The notes below the pieces were generated by a model. The model saw only the letters and a list, made by a program, of their open reading frames with translations. It was not told the origin of the DNA and ran no database searches. Shown piece after piece: positions 24,206 to 32,502 of a stretch of 64,000 nucleotides of DNA. Origin of the DNA: Pelethousia sp034928145 (GTDB taxonomy: Bacteria > Bacillota > Clostridia > Christensenellales > CAG-138); NCBI GenBank assembly GCA_034928145.1, contig JAYFPE010000029.1, forward strand, positions 4,804 through 68,803, written 5' to 3'. The position numbers and the translations under genes are program-made. Each line of letters begins with the position of its first letter. Positions within the stretch are counted from its first letter, which is position 1.

Positions 24206-25192
24206 TCAGCGCTGCCCCTTGTCGTAAGGAATGCCCTCGGCCTTGGGCGCGCGGGATTTTTTGGAGGTGAGCACCAGCACGATCATCGTAACGATATAAG
24301 GCAGCATGAGGTAGATGTATTCGCTGGATTTCACATTGGAGAAATCCGGCAGGAAGGGGATGCTGCCGCTATACGAGCCAATGATTTTAAACAGGGCGAA
24401 GAAGAGGGAGGCCCCCAGAATATTCAGAGGCTTCCAGTTGCCGAAGATCATTACCGCCAGGGCCAGGAAGCCGTAACCGGCCACGGAGGATTGGAAGCCC
24501 GAGCCTGCCGCCACCGTGTAGGCCATACCGCCGATGCCGCCGAGGAAGCCCGAGATGAACACGCCCGCATAGCGCATGCGGTATACGTTCACGCCTACGG
24601 AATCCGCGGCCTGCGGGTGTTCGCCGCAGCTGCGCAGGCGCAGGCCGAAGCGGGTTTTATAGAGCAGGATGATGGCCACGATCAAAAGCAGCGCGGCCAG
24701 TAGGGTGGTGAGGTAGAGGCTCTTGAACACCAGGTTTTGCAGGAAGGTGTCCTTCACCTCAAGGCCGAAGTTGGCCTGGGTGATGCGTACCCAGGTAGGG
24801 ATGAGGATGGTGGTCTGCCCCTGGCCCTGGATGGCCCAGGTGACGGTGATGGCCAAGGCGGGGGCAAGCATGTTCAGCGCCGTGCCGCCGATGGTCTGAT
24901 CCGCCTTCAAATGGATTGAGGCAAAGGCCAGCAGCAGGGAGAACACGGCCCCGGTGGCCCCGGCCACCAAAATGGCAAGCAGTACGCCGGTTTGCGGGTG
25001 CGTTGCGCCCCAGCCCGCGGCGTCCAGCGCGCGCAGGAAGAGGCAGCTAAAGAGCGCGCCCACCACCATGATGCCCTCAAGGGCGATGTTGATCACGCCG
25101 CTGCGCTCGGAAAACGTGCCGCCCAAAGCCACCAGCAGCAGGGGCACGGTGAAAACGATGGTTGCGCTGAGAATATCGGCCAGTATCTTCAT
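24206..25192 (-). CDS. Nucleoside ABC transporter permease (NupQ/YufQ type)
   Basis: 328 residues, about nine membrane helices, BPD_transp_2 family. Typical blocks are VALGGTFSERSGVINIALEGIMVVGA, GGTALNMLAPALA, FGLRLRSCGEHPQAADSVGVNVYRMRYAGVFISGFLGGIGGMAY, and GYGFLALAVMIFGNWKPL. These match the second permease of the BMP-dependent nucleoside importers of Firmicutes (NupQ of B. subtilis). It overlaps the first permease by 4 nt, and forms the membrane channel with it. Confidence 0.93.
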   Translation of the reverse strand: MKILADILSATIVFTVPLLLVALGGTFSERSGVINIALEGIMVVGALFSCLFLRALDAAGWGATHPQTGVLLAILVAGATGAVFSLLLAFASIHLKADQTIGGTALNMLAPALAITVTWAIQGQGQTTILIPTWVRITQANFGLEVKDTFLQNLVFKSLYLTTLLAALLLIVAIILLYKTRFGLRLRSCGEHPQAADSVGVNVYRMRYAGVFISGFLGGIGGMAYTVAAGSGFQSSVAGYGFLALAVMIFGNWKPLNILGASLFFALFKIIGSYSGSIPFLPDFSNVKSSEYIYLMLPYIVTMIVLVLTSKKSRAPKAEGIPYDKGQR

Positions 25193-26346
25193 GCTTGCTG
25201 CGCCTCCTCTTGCATGGGTTCGGCGGGTACATCCGCCTTGGGTTCGTCGTTGACATTGCCGCCCTTGGGTTTGATTAGCCGCGAAATCAGGCTGCGCATC
25301 AGCAGGGCAAAGGCCGCGAGGTAGATGATGGCCGAGATGATGATATCGATGATCTCCTTCACGAACTCGGGTTGCATGGCATCGCCTCCTACCTGGATAT
25401 AGGAGATAAACAGGGCGCTGAAAATGGTGCCCAGGGGATGGGAGGAGGCCAGGAGAGCCGTGGGGATGCCGTTGAAGCCCATGGCCAGCAGAGCCTTGAC
25501 CAGGGTATATTGGGCCGTGCCGCTCAAGTAGTAGATGCCGCCGCCGATGCCCGAGAGCGCGCCGGAGATGATCATGGAGAGCACGATGTTGCGCTTGGCG
25601 TTGATGCCCGCATATACGCTGGCGTTGCGGTTATAACCGCAAGCTTTGAGCTCGTAGCCGAAGGTGGTTTTTGAGAGGATGATCCAGATCACGATGGCGA
25701 AGGCGATGGCGATGAAGATGCTGATGTTCATATAGTTGGAATGCATCAGCTCGTCCAGCCCAGCCTTTGGGATCATGCCGCCGGGGTTGGCCTGCGCCAG
25801 GGCGGCGGTGCGGTCTTTATTGACAGCGCCCCAGAAGCTGGCAAGCATCATCGGCATGTTGTTGAGCGCCAGGTTCACCGCGAAAAGGCCGATCCAGTTG
25901 AACATGATGGCCGTGATGACCTCGTTCACGTTGAACTGGGCCTTAAAAAAGCCGGGGATCGCGCCCCAGACCGCGCCGCCGAGCAGGGCGGCCAGCAGCC
26001 CCATATACCAGGGCAGCTGAAACTGGATTACGGTGACCAGAGCGCAAAAAGCGCCCACCGTATATTGGCCGGTTGCGCCGATGTTAAACAGGCCCGTTTT
26101 GAAGGCAAATCCTACGGAAAGGCCGGTAAAGATCAACGGCGCGCTCTGGTAGAGCACCTTAGCCAGCTTATCCAGCGAGCTGAAGCCCGCCGTGAGGATC
26201 TGGCGGAAGCCATGCATCGCGAAGGGCGCGTTGAAAGCATAAAGCAGCATCAACCCCACCAACAGGCCCACAATAATGGAGGCGATGGAGGCCAGGCAAC
26301 TGATGAAGCCCGCGCTGTTAAGGAACCCCTGAAGCCTTTTTTTCAT
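25189..26346 (-). CDS. Nucleoside ABC transporter permease (NupP/YufP type)
   Basis: 385 residues with about ten membrane helices. Family blocks are LVGLMLLYAFNAPFA, LIFTGLSVGFAFKTGLFNIGATGQYTVGAF, FNVNEVITAIMFNWIGLFAVNLALN, FGYELKACGYNRNASVYAGINAKRNIVLSMIISGALSGIGGGIYYL and GFNGIPTALLASSHPLGTIFSALF. The C-terminus has a soluble acidic tail (PKADVPAEPMQEEAQQA). It partners the permease encoded just downstream. ATGA overlaps with both neighbours show tight operon structure. Confidence 0.93.
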   Translation of the reverse strand: MKKRLQGFLNSAGFISCLASIASIIVGLLVGLMLLYAFNAPFAMHGFRQILTAGFSSLDKLAKVLYQSAPLIFTGLSVGFAFKTGLFNIGATGQYTVGAFCALVTVIQFQLPWYMGLLAALLGGAVWGAIPGFFKAQFNVNEVITAIMFNWIGLFAVNLALNNMPMMLASFWGAVNKDRTAALAQANPGGMIPKAGLDELMHSNYMNISIFIAIAFAIVIWIILSKTTFGYELKACGYNRNASVYAGINAKRNIVLSMIISGALSGIGGGIYYLSGTAQYTLVKALLAMGFNGIPTALLASSHPLGTIFSALFISYIQVGGDAMQPEFVKEIIDIIISAIIYLAAFALLMRSLISRLIKPKGGNVNDEPKADVPAEPMQEEAQQA

Positions 26347-27890
26347 GCGACCACCTCCTGCTTTGCGGCGTTTTGACGCTTTGCTCCGGCCATGTAGAGG
26401 CCCAACTCATCCACCGTGGTGGTTTTCGGGTCGAACTCGCCCACGATCTCGCCCTCGTACATCACCAGAATGCGGTCGCTCACGTTCATTACCTCATCCA
26501 GCTCCAAGGAAATCAGGAGCACCGCTTTGCCCGCGTCTCGCTGGGCCACCAACTGCTTGTGAATGTATTCGATCGCACCTACATCCAGGCCGCGCGTAGG
26601 CTGCACGGCGACCAGGAGCTCCGGCCCCTTGTCGATCTCGCGGGCGATGATGGCCTTTTGCTGGTTGCCGCCGGACATGCTGCGCGCGCTCGTTACAGCC
26701 CCTTGGCCGGAGCGGATATCGTATTGCTCAATGAGATGGTCTGCATATTTGCGAACCTCGCCTTTTCGCAAAAAGCCGTTGTGCTGGAAGGCGGGCTGCC
26801 AATAGCGCTGGAGCACCAGGTTTTCTTCGAGGGAATAATCCAATATCAAGCCGTATTTATGCCGGTCCTCCGGGATATGGCTCATGCCGAGCTTGCTCCG
26901 CTCGCGGATGGGTGTGGCGGTGATATCCTGGCCGCAAAGGGTGATACGGCCGGCGCTCATCTTTTCAAGGCCCGTGAGGGCGGATACGAACTCGCTTTGG
27001 CCATTGCCCTCGATGCCCGCTAGGCAGACGATCTCGCCCCGGCGCACACAGAGGGAAACATCCTTGACGGCATTATTTTTATGGAGCTTGCTGGGCACGG
27101 TAAGGTTGCTGACTTCCAGGATGGGTTCGCCTGCGGTCATCGCGCTCTTTTCCACGGCAAAGCTGACCTCGCGGCCTACCATCATGCGGGAAAGCTCCTC
27201 TTTGGTGGTATCGTTGATATCCACGGTGCCGATGCACTTGCCCTTGCGAAGCACCGTACACCGATCCGCCACGGCCATGATCTCGTTGAGCTTGTGGGTG
27301 ATGAAAAGGATGGATTTGCCTTCCTTGGTAAAGGAGCGCATGATGGCCATCAGCTCGTCGATCTCCTGCGGGGTAAGCACGGCTGTGGGCTCGTCGAAAA
27401 TGAGGATGTCGTTATCCCGGTAGAGCATTTTGAGGATCTCGACCCTTTGCTGCATGCCCACGGAAATATCCTCGATCAGCGCGTCCGGATCCACCTTGAG
27501 GCCATAGCGCTCGGAAAGGGCCAGCACCTTTTGCCTGGCCTCCCTTTTTTGCAAAAAGCCCATTTTATTGGGTTCTACGCCCAATATGATATTATCCAGC
27601 ACGGTGAAGACCTCCACCAGCTTGAAATGCTGGTGCACCATGCCGATGTTGAGGGCGTTGGCGTCGTTTGGGTCTTTGATGTGAACGACCTGCCCGTTTT
27701 TTTTGATGATGCCGGCTTCGGGCTGGTAAAGGCCGAAAAGCACGCTCATCAGCGTAGACTTGCCCGCGCCGTTTTCGCCTAGCAAGGCGTGAACTTCACC
27801 TTGCTTAAGCTGCAGGGTGATATCGTCGTTAGCCTTGATGCCTGGGAACTCCTTGGTGATATTCAACATTTCGATGACGTATTCGTTCAT
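26343..27890 (-). CDS. Nucleoside ABC transporter ATP-binding protein (NupO/YufO type), two ATPase domains
   Basis: 515 residues with two ABC domains in tandem, as in ribose- and nucleoside-type importers. Domain 1: Walker A GENGAGKS, DEPTAVLTPQE as Walker B, and SVGMQQRVEILK in place of the signature. Domain 2: GIEGNGQSE as a degenerate Walker A, and the signature SGGNQQKAIIAREI, VAVQPTRGLDVGA. The second site lacks the Walker Lys, so only the first is likely to hydrolyse ATP normally, as known for this family. It energises uptake by the two downstream permeases. It starts 169 bp after the BMP lipoprotein gene, behind a partial terminator. Confidence 0.94.
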   Translation of the reverse strand: MNEYVIEMLNITKEFPGIKANDDITLQLKQGEVHALLGENGAGKSTLMSVLFGLYQPEAGIIKKNGQVVHIKDPNDANALNIGMVHQHFKLVEVFTVLDNIILGVEPNKMGFLQKREARQKVLALSERYGLKVDPDALIEDISVGMQQRVEILKMLYRDNDILIFDEPTAVLTPQEIDELMAIMRSFTKEGKSILFITHKLNEIMAVADRCTVLRKGKCIGTVDINDTTKEELSRMMVGREVSFAVEKSAMTAGEPILEVSNLTVPSKLHKNNAVKDVSLCVRRGEIVCLAGIEGNGQSEFVSALTGLEKMSAGRITLCGQDITATPIRERSKLGMSHIPEDRHKYGLILDYSLEENLVLQRYWQPAFQHNGFLRKGEVRKYADHLIEQYDIRSGQGAVTSARSMSGGNQQKAIIAREIDKGPELLVAVQPTRGLDVGAIEYIHKQLVAQRDAGKAVLLISLELDEVMNVSDRILVMYEGEIVGEFDPKTTTVDELGLYMAGAKRQNAAKQEVVA

Positions 27891-28000
27891 ACATGATCCC
27901 CTTTTGTAAAGAAATGAGGCTTGGGACCGCCCAAGGGAGGATACCTCTACCGTTACATTATATTATAAATGATAGCATGCAAAATTGAACTAGATGTAAG

Positions 28001-28031
28001 AAAAAATGGGGCCGGGCTAAAGCCCAGCCCC
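28001..28031 (-). terminator. Partial terminator between the BMP lipoprotein and ABC genes
   Basis: On the minus strand, an about 10-bp GC stem (28021-28031 with 28008-28018, one G-U pair) followed by tttttt (28001-28006). Placed directly after the binding-protein gene, it should lower transcription of the ABC genes relative to it, a common arrangement. Confidence 0.85.
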
Positions 28032-28059
28032 ATAGGTTGCCCCAAGAAGGGTGTGGAAC

Positions 28060-29208
28060 TTAGTTCTGGTAATCCACGGCGATGTCCGCGGCGGGCGGGT
28101 TGGCGATATCGCTGGAAATGGCCACGGAGCCATCCTTCACCTTGGCGAACAGCTCGTTATACTGATCGACGGTGTAGTTGGCCAAACGCCAGGAGCCTTC
28201 GGCGGTGGGCAGGCCCACGCAATCCTGGGCGGCGCCCAGCTTGAGCTCGGTGCCGGCATACTCGGCGGGCCAGGTGCCGCCGTTGTTAAAGAGGGCGGTC
28301 AGCGCCACCACGACGGACTGCTTGAGCTCCTTCATGGCGGAGGTGATGATCAGCTCGGACTCGGCGCTCTGGTCGACGTCCACGCCGATGACCTTGGCAT
28401 TGGCTTCTTCAGCTGCGCCTACGGCTGAGAGGTAGATGCCGCCGCCGCAAGCGAAGACGACCTCGGTGCCCTCGGTATACCAGCTGCTCATCTTAGTCTT
28501 AATATCATCGGAGGGGGCGAAGGAATCGCAGTACCAATATTTGATCTGGATATCTTTCACATTGCCCATTTCCTTGGCAGCGTCATTCGCGCCCTGCACG
28601 AAGCCGTAGCCATAGCGAACCACAGCGGGAACGGCCATGCCGCCCAGGAAGCCCATCTTGGTGTAGCCTTCCTTCACGGCTGCGTAGCCGGCAAAGTAAC
28701 CGGCCTGCTCTTCCTGGTAGGTGATAAGGGCGGTGTTGGCGGTGGGTTCGGGCACATCGCCCAGGCCCAGGTCAAGGCCCAACAGCATTACATCGGGATA
28801 CTCGGCCTGCACAGCCTGCACGGCCGCGCCGAAGAGGTAACCGGGCATCACAACGGCCTTGGCGCCCTTGTCGATGGCGGTTTTGATGGACTCGATGCGG
28901 GCCTCGTCGCTATCCTCGGAGGGACGATAGTAGCTGTAGGTCTTGCCATTGGCTTCGGCATAGGCCACAACGCCTTCCCAGGCACCCTGGTTAAAGGATT
29001 TGTCGTCGATGTTGCCCACGTCTGTGACCAGCGCGATCTCATAGGTGCCTTCAGCGGCTGCGGGCTCAGCGGGCGCTGCGGGCTCGGCTGCGGGGGCGGA
29101 GGGCTCGGCGGGGGCGGCGGGCGCAGCGGGCTCGGCTGCGGGCGCGCCGCAAGCTGCCATGGATAGTGCGAAGACAGCCGCCAGGAAAATTGCTAGAAAT
29201 TTCTTCAT
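28060..29208 (-). CDS. BMP family nucleoside-binding lipoprotein
   Basis: 382 residues from the ATG at 29208, which has AAGGAGG 6 nt upstream. A lipoprotein signal ends at Cys20 (SMAAC), then an about 35-residue linker of Ala/Pro/Glu repeats leads to the binding domain: EIALVTDVGNIDDKSFNQGAWEGVVAYAEANG, YYRPSEDSDEARIESIKTAIDKGAKAVVMPGYLFG, KMGFLGGMAVPAVVRYGYGFVQGANDA and VVFACGGGIYLSAVGAAEE. This is the BMP/PnrA (Med) family that captures purine or pyrimidine nucleosides for the ABC transporter encoded downstream. The low-complexity linker is probably a spacer through the wall. Confidence 0.94.
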   Translation of the reverse strand: MKKFLAIFLAAVFALSMAACGAPAAEPAAPAAPAEPSAPAAEPAAPAEPAAAEGTYEIALVTDVGNIDDKSFNQGAWEGVVAYAEANGKTYSYYRPSEDSDEARIESIKTAIDKGAKAVVMPGYLFGAAVQAVQAEYPDVMLLGLDLGLGDVPEPTANTALITYQEEQAGYFAGYAAVKEGYTKMGFLGGMAVPAVVRYGYGFVQGANDAAKEMGNVKDIQIKYWYCDSFAPSDDIKTKMSSWYTEGTEVVFACGGGIYLSAVGAAEEANAKVIGVDVDQSAESELIITSAMKELKQSVVVALTALFNNGGTWPAEYAGTELKLGAAQDCVGLPTAEGSWRLANYTVDQYNELFAKVKDGSVAISSDIANPPAADIAVDYQN

Positions 29209-29257
29209 TTCTTTCCTCCTTATTTTTGCCACATATACGCGGCATAGTACTTGATAA

Positions 29258-29286
29258 ATTATAGCAAAGATTCCACAGTATTTCAA
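29258..29286 (-). promoter_or_regulatory. Promoter of the nucleoside uptake operon
   Basis: On the minus strand, TTGAAA (29281-29286), a 17-nt spacer and a perfect TATAAT (29258-29263), about 50 nt before the BMP start. The leader is too short for a purine riboswitch. Confidence 0.85.
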
Positions 29287-29334
29287 ACCGTTTTTGCATT
29301 TACCTAAAAATATAGATGGCCGGGCAAATAAATA

Positions 29335-29362
29335 TTGTACAACGCAGGAAAAATGATACAAT
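29335..29362 (+). promoter_or_regulatory. Promoter of the DUF5685/J-domain pair
   Basis: TTGTAC at 29335-29340, a 16-nt spacer and TACAAT at 29357-29362, 33 nt before the ATG at 29396. Confidence 0.6.
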
Positions 29363-29395
29363 GATTAAAATGGATATCTATGGGCGGGATGTGGA

Positions 29396-30229
29396 ATGTT
29401 CGGTTATATCGGCCCTTGCCGGGATGAATTAAAGATTCGTGAGGAAGCGGAATACAAGGCCTGGTATTGCGGCCTATGCAAGTGCATCGGCGGGCGCTAT
29501 GGCCAGGGCAGCCGCCTGGCCCTGAGCTATGATTGTACGTTCGTGGCCCTTCTGCTCGCGGGTGCGGCAGGAGAGAGCGGTATATGCCTCGCCCGCTGCC
29601 CTTTTCACCCCTTCAAAAAGCGGCCCATGGCCTTATGCGGCCCGTCTGTGTCCTTTGCGGCGGATTTGGATATTCTCCTAGCCTGGTATAAGCTAGCCGA
29701 TGATTGGCGCGATGAACGCAGGCCCGGCGCGCCTTTGGGGCGGCTGGCCCTGGCAGGCCCGGCCCGCCGGGCGCAAGCGCGGGCGCCCCAGCTTGACGCG
29801 GCAATCCGCACGGGTATTGCGGAGCTGACCCGGCTTGAAAAAGAGAGCTGCAAGGAGCTGGATGCGCCTGCGGACGCCTTTGCCCGCCTGATGCGCGCCG
29901 TGGGGGAGCAAGCGCCCCTGCCTGAAGGCTCGGCCCGGCGGGTCGTGCCCCAAATTCTCTACCACATGGGTCGCTGGGTCTATTTGATGGATGCCTGGGA
30001 CGATCGGGCTAAGGACGCCAAGCGCGGGGCCTACAACGCCTTCCTCGCCGCGTCTGCGGGGGAAGAACGGGCGCGCTTTCTGCTGGCCCTTTCGCAAAAC
30101 GAGGCATTGGGCGCTTACGAGTTATTGGATATCGAGGCCCACAAGGGCCTGCTGGATAACATTTTATACGAAGGCTGCGCGGCCAGGATGCGCGGCGTAT
30201 TGGAGGCCAAGGATGAACAATCCCTATAA
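29396..30229 (+). CDS. DUF5685 family protein
   Basis: 277 residues. The N-terminus MFGYIGPCRDELKIREEAEYKAWYCGLCKCIGGRYGQGSRLALSYDCTFVALLL is typical of DUF5685. The Cys pairs (CGLCKC, and later LARCPFHPFKKRP) suggest a metal site. The rest is helical with LLAWYKLADDWRDE and an end segment YLMDAWDDRAKDAKRGAYNAF rich in Asp, which recalls all-alpha isoprenoid-synthase-like folds. Function unknown. Its 3' end overlaps a J-domain gene by 17 nt, so the two are coupled and may act together. Confidence 0.85.
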   Translation: MFGYIGPCRDELKIREEAEYKAWYCGLCKCIGGRYGQGSRLALSYDCTFVALLLAGAAGESGICLARCPFHPFKKRPMALCGPSVSFAADLDILLAWYKLADDWRDERRPGAPLGRLALAGPARRAQARAPQLDAAIRTGIAELTRLEKESCKELDAPADAFARLMRAVGEQAPLPEGSARRVVPQILYHMGRWVYLMDAWDDRAKDAKRGAYNAFLAASAGEERARFLLALSQNEALGAYELLDIEAHKGLLDNILYEGCAARMRGVLEAKDEQSL

Positions 30230-30827
30230 GGTGCTGGGGGTGAGCGAGAACGCCACGACGGAGGAGATCCGCGCGGCCTATTTGCAGCTGGTTAAGAAAT
30301 ACCACCCGGATCGCTATACAGACCCGGCCCTGCGGGAGGTCGCTAACGAAAAGCTGGTTGAGATCAACGAGGCCTATGAGCTGCTCACGAAAAAAGGCGG
30401 CGGCACGGCCAGCAGGGGTCCTAACGGCTATGGCTATGGCGGCTACAGCGGCGGCGGCAGCTCCTATGCCGGCCCCAACGCTGCGGAATTCGCCCGCGCC
30501 CGTGCTTTCCTGGGCCAGAACAACCTCCAGGCCGCCAAGGCCGTGCTGGATACAATTACCGTGCGCAACGCGGAGTGGTATTATCTTTACGGCATCATCT
30601 ACCTGCGCCAGGGCTGGTACGACAAGGCAAATGAATACCTCACCATCGCCTACCAGCAGGAGCCTGGCAATGCCGAATACGCCAGTGCCTACAACACAAT
30701 CCGCAGCACCGGCAACCCCTATACCCGCCCGGCTGGCGGCTACCAGGCCAACTGCGGCGGCTGCGACCTGTGCGCCAGCGCCCTGTGCTTCAGCAGCTTC
30801 GGCATGCCGTGCTGCTGTTGGTGCTAG
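30213..30827 (+). CDS. J-domain protein with a Cys-rich C-terminus
   Basis: 204 residues from the ATG at 30213 (GGAGG 6 nt upstream, inside the end of the DUF5685 gene). Residues 1-65 are a DnaJ domain (YKVLGVSENATTEEIRAAYLQLVKKYHPDRY, HPD at 31-33). A Gly/Ser/Tyr-rich linker follows, then a TPR-like pair (ARAFLGQNNLQAAKAVLDTI, WYYLYGIIYLRQGWYDKANEYLTIAYQQEP). The C-terminus is Cys-rich (CGGCDLCASALCF and a final CCCWC), perhaps for metal binding or lipid modification. It would recruit DnaK to a special client, probably with its neighbour. Confidence 0.88.
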   Translation: MNNPYKVLGVSENATTEEIRAAYLQLVKKYHPDRYTDPALREVANEKLVEINEAYELLTKKGGGTASRGPNGYGYGGYSGGGSSYAGPNAAEFARARAFLGQNNLQAAKAVLDTITVRNAEWYYLYGIIYLRQGWYDKANEYLTIAYQQEPGNAEYASAYNTIRSTGNPYTRPAGGYQANCGGCDLCASALCFSSFGMPCCCWC

Positions 30828-30832
30828 GACAC

Positions 30833-30855
30833 AAAAGCGGCTCCGCCGTTTTTTA
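30833..30855 (+). terminator. Probable weak terminator after the J-domain gene
   Basis: aaaagcgg pairs with ccgc and tttt across a 2-nt bulge, followed by a T-rich run. Confidence 0.5.
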
Positions 30856-31004
30856 TTTTATAAATAAAGCGAAATATGTCATGGAATGCATTATTATAAT
30901 AGGAAGCAAAAAACGGCCAACCGGGCCATTGCCAGGGGTGGCGGCTTTGTGGTAAGCTAGGATGCGACAGCTTATGACAACCAGGAAGCGAGGTAACTTT
31001 TTAT

Positions 31005-32165
31005 ATGCGTTTGCATCCGGCTGTGCTGGCGCTCCAAGAGGAGGCCGTCGAACTCCGCCAGGCCCTGCACAGGATCCCCGAACTAGGCTTTGAAGTCTTT
31101 GAGACCCATGCCTTTGTGCTGCGCGCCCTTTCCAATGCCAGACCGGATCGGGTGGATATCCTGGCAGGCACGGGGATCAAGGCCGTATATATGGCCCCCG
31201 GTGCGCGGGAGACCATCGCCCTTAGGGCGGATATGGACGGCATCCCCACCAATGAGCTGACCGGCGTGGCCTATGCCTCCACCCATGAAGGCAGCATGCA
31301 CGGCTGCGGGCATGACGGCCATATGACCATGCTGCTGCTGGCGGCGCAGTTGATCCATCAGAACCGGGAAAAACTCAAGTGCAACGTGGTGCTGCTTTTC
31401 CAGCCTGCGGAAGAGGGCGAGGGTGGCGCGCGCAACATGATTGCCGAGGGCGCTTTGGTAAACCCCCGCGTGGACCGCATCTACGGCTTGCATCTTTGGC
31501 CCGATGTGGCGCCGGGCAAGCTGGGGGTGCGCTGGGGCCCGATGATGGCGCAAACCTGCGAGTTCGATATGCTGGTGCATGGCAAGAGCGCCCACGGGGC
31601 CAGCCCGCAGATGGGCGTGGATGCCATCGTTTGCGCTGCTGCCCTCATTACCCTGCTGCAAACGGCCATCACCCGGAATGTCGATCCCCATCAGGATACG
31701 CTGCTGACCATCGGCAAGATTCATGGCGGCGTGGCGCATAACGTTATTGCGGACGAGGTAACCTTGAGCGGCACGCTCCGCGTATTCAGTCCCGCCGTGT
31801 TCGAGCAGTTGCGGGCACGCATCATGGCCATGATCAAGGGTCTCGCCGTGGCCACGGGGGCGGAATTTGAATTTCGCGAGCTAATGCATTACCCTTGTGT
31901 GGACAATCCCCGGCCCTTGGTGGAGGATTTCTATAGCTACCTTGACGATATGGCGGATGCGGAGCTGGTGGAGCCGGTGATGGCGGCTGAGGATTTCGCC
32001 TATTACCAGCAGCACATTCCCGGGTTGTTTGTGTTCCTGGGCGTGCAGGGCGGTAAGAACACCCAGCCTTTGCATAACTGCCGCTTCGATTTTGACGAGG
32101 AAAACCTGCTGACGGGCGTGGAGCTATATGGCCGTTTGTTGGGGATTTTTGATAGAAACGGTTGA
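31005..32165 (+). CDS. M20 family amidohydrolase (N-acyl-amino-acid/hippurate hydrolase type)
   Basis: 386 residues, the usual length of the IAA-amino-acid hydrolase/AmhX branch of M20D. Motifs: LHRIPELGFEVFET, RADMDGIPTNE, MHGCGHDGHMTMLL (metal ligands Cys and His), LLFQPAEEGEGGARNMI with the catalytic Glu, and IYGLHLWPDVAPG. The dimerisation domain begins near HGKSAHGASPQMGVDA, and the final ligand region is VMAAEDFAYY. It hydrolyses an N-acyl bond to release an amino acid. The exact acyl group is not predictable; N-acetyl-diaminopimelate deacetylase and other M20D members are alternatives. Confidence 0.9.
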   Translation: MRLHPAVLALQEEAVELRQALHRIPELGFEVFETHAFVLRALSNARPDRVDILAGTGIKAVYMAPGARETIALRADMDGIPTNELTGVAYASTHEGSMHGCGHDGHMTMLLLAAQLIHQNREKLKCNVVLLFQPAEEGEGGARNMIAEGALVNPRVDRIYGLHLWPDVAPGKLGVRWGPMMAQTCEFDMLVHGKSAHGASPQMGVDAIVCAAALITLLQTAITRNVDPHQDTLLTIGKIHGGVAHNVIADEVTLSGTLRVFSPAVFEQLRARIMAMIKGLAVATGAEFEFRELMHYPCVDNPRPLVEDFYSYLDDMADAELVEPVMAAEDFAYYQQHIPGLFVFLGVQGGKNTQPLHNCRFDFDEENLLTGVELYGRLLGIFDRNG

Positions 32166-32502
32166 TCTTTTCATAGCCTCAAAGGCGTGCCGCCGCAGGT
32201 AACTGTTGCGACGCGCTTTTTGAATTGCTATTCTTTTGAAGGGAAGCAAGACAGGATCGGATGCGGATCATTTATGGAATGTGCTGGAGGCGAAAAGTTT
32301 GCGGAATTGCTCAAGCCCAAAACAGACCAAAAGTAAAACCAGCAAGGAATAGATCCCGCCGTTTTGCTATTGGGCCCCATCTTACCGCCTTGAATCGGGC
32401 GGTTTTTCTTTTACGAATATACACCGCTCACACATGGCGGGGGTACTTCATATTATGCAATAACCATGCGCCCCTGGGCGCGAGAAAGGAATATTACCTG
32501 GT
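32166..32502. other. Intergenic region, 337 bp, with a terminator near its end
   Basis: No credible gene is seen. A 6-bp hairpin with a T-run (32384-32412) lies 90 bp before the next start, so transcripts from the left end there. A CATATTATG element near 32450 could be a mother-cell sigma -10, but the match is weak. Confidence 0.5.
32384..32412 (+). terminator. Intrinsic terminator in the 32.2-32.5 kb gap
   Basis: accgcc (32384-32389) pairs with ggcggt (32398-32403) around an 8-nt loop, followed by ttttctttt. Confidence 0.75.

Noticed and set aside
29209..29257. Purine riboswitch upstream of the nucleoside operon
   Set aside because: Only about 50 nt lie between the promoter and the start, too short for an aptamer plus expression platform.
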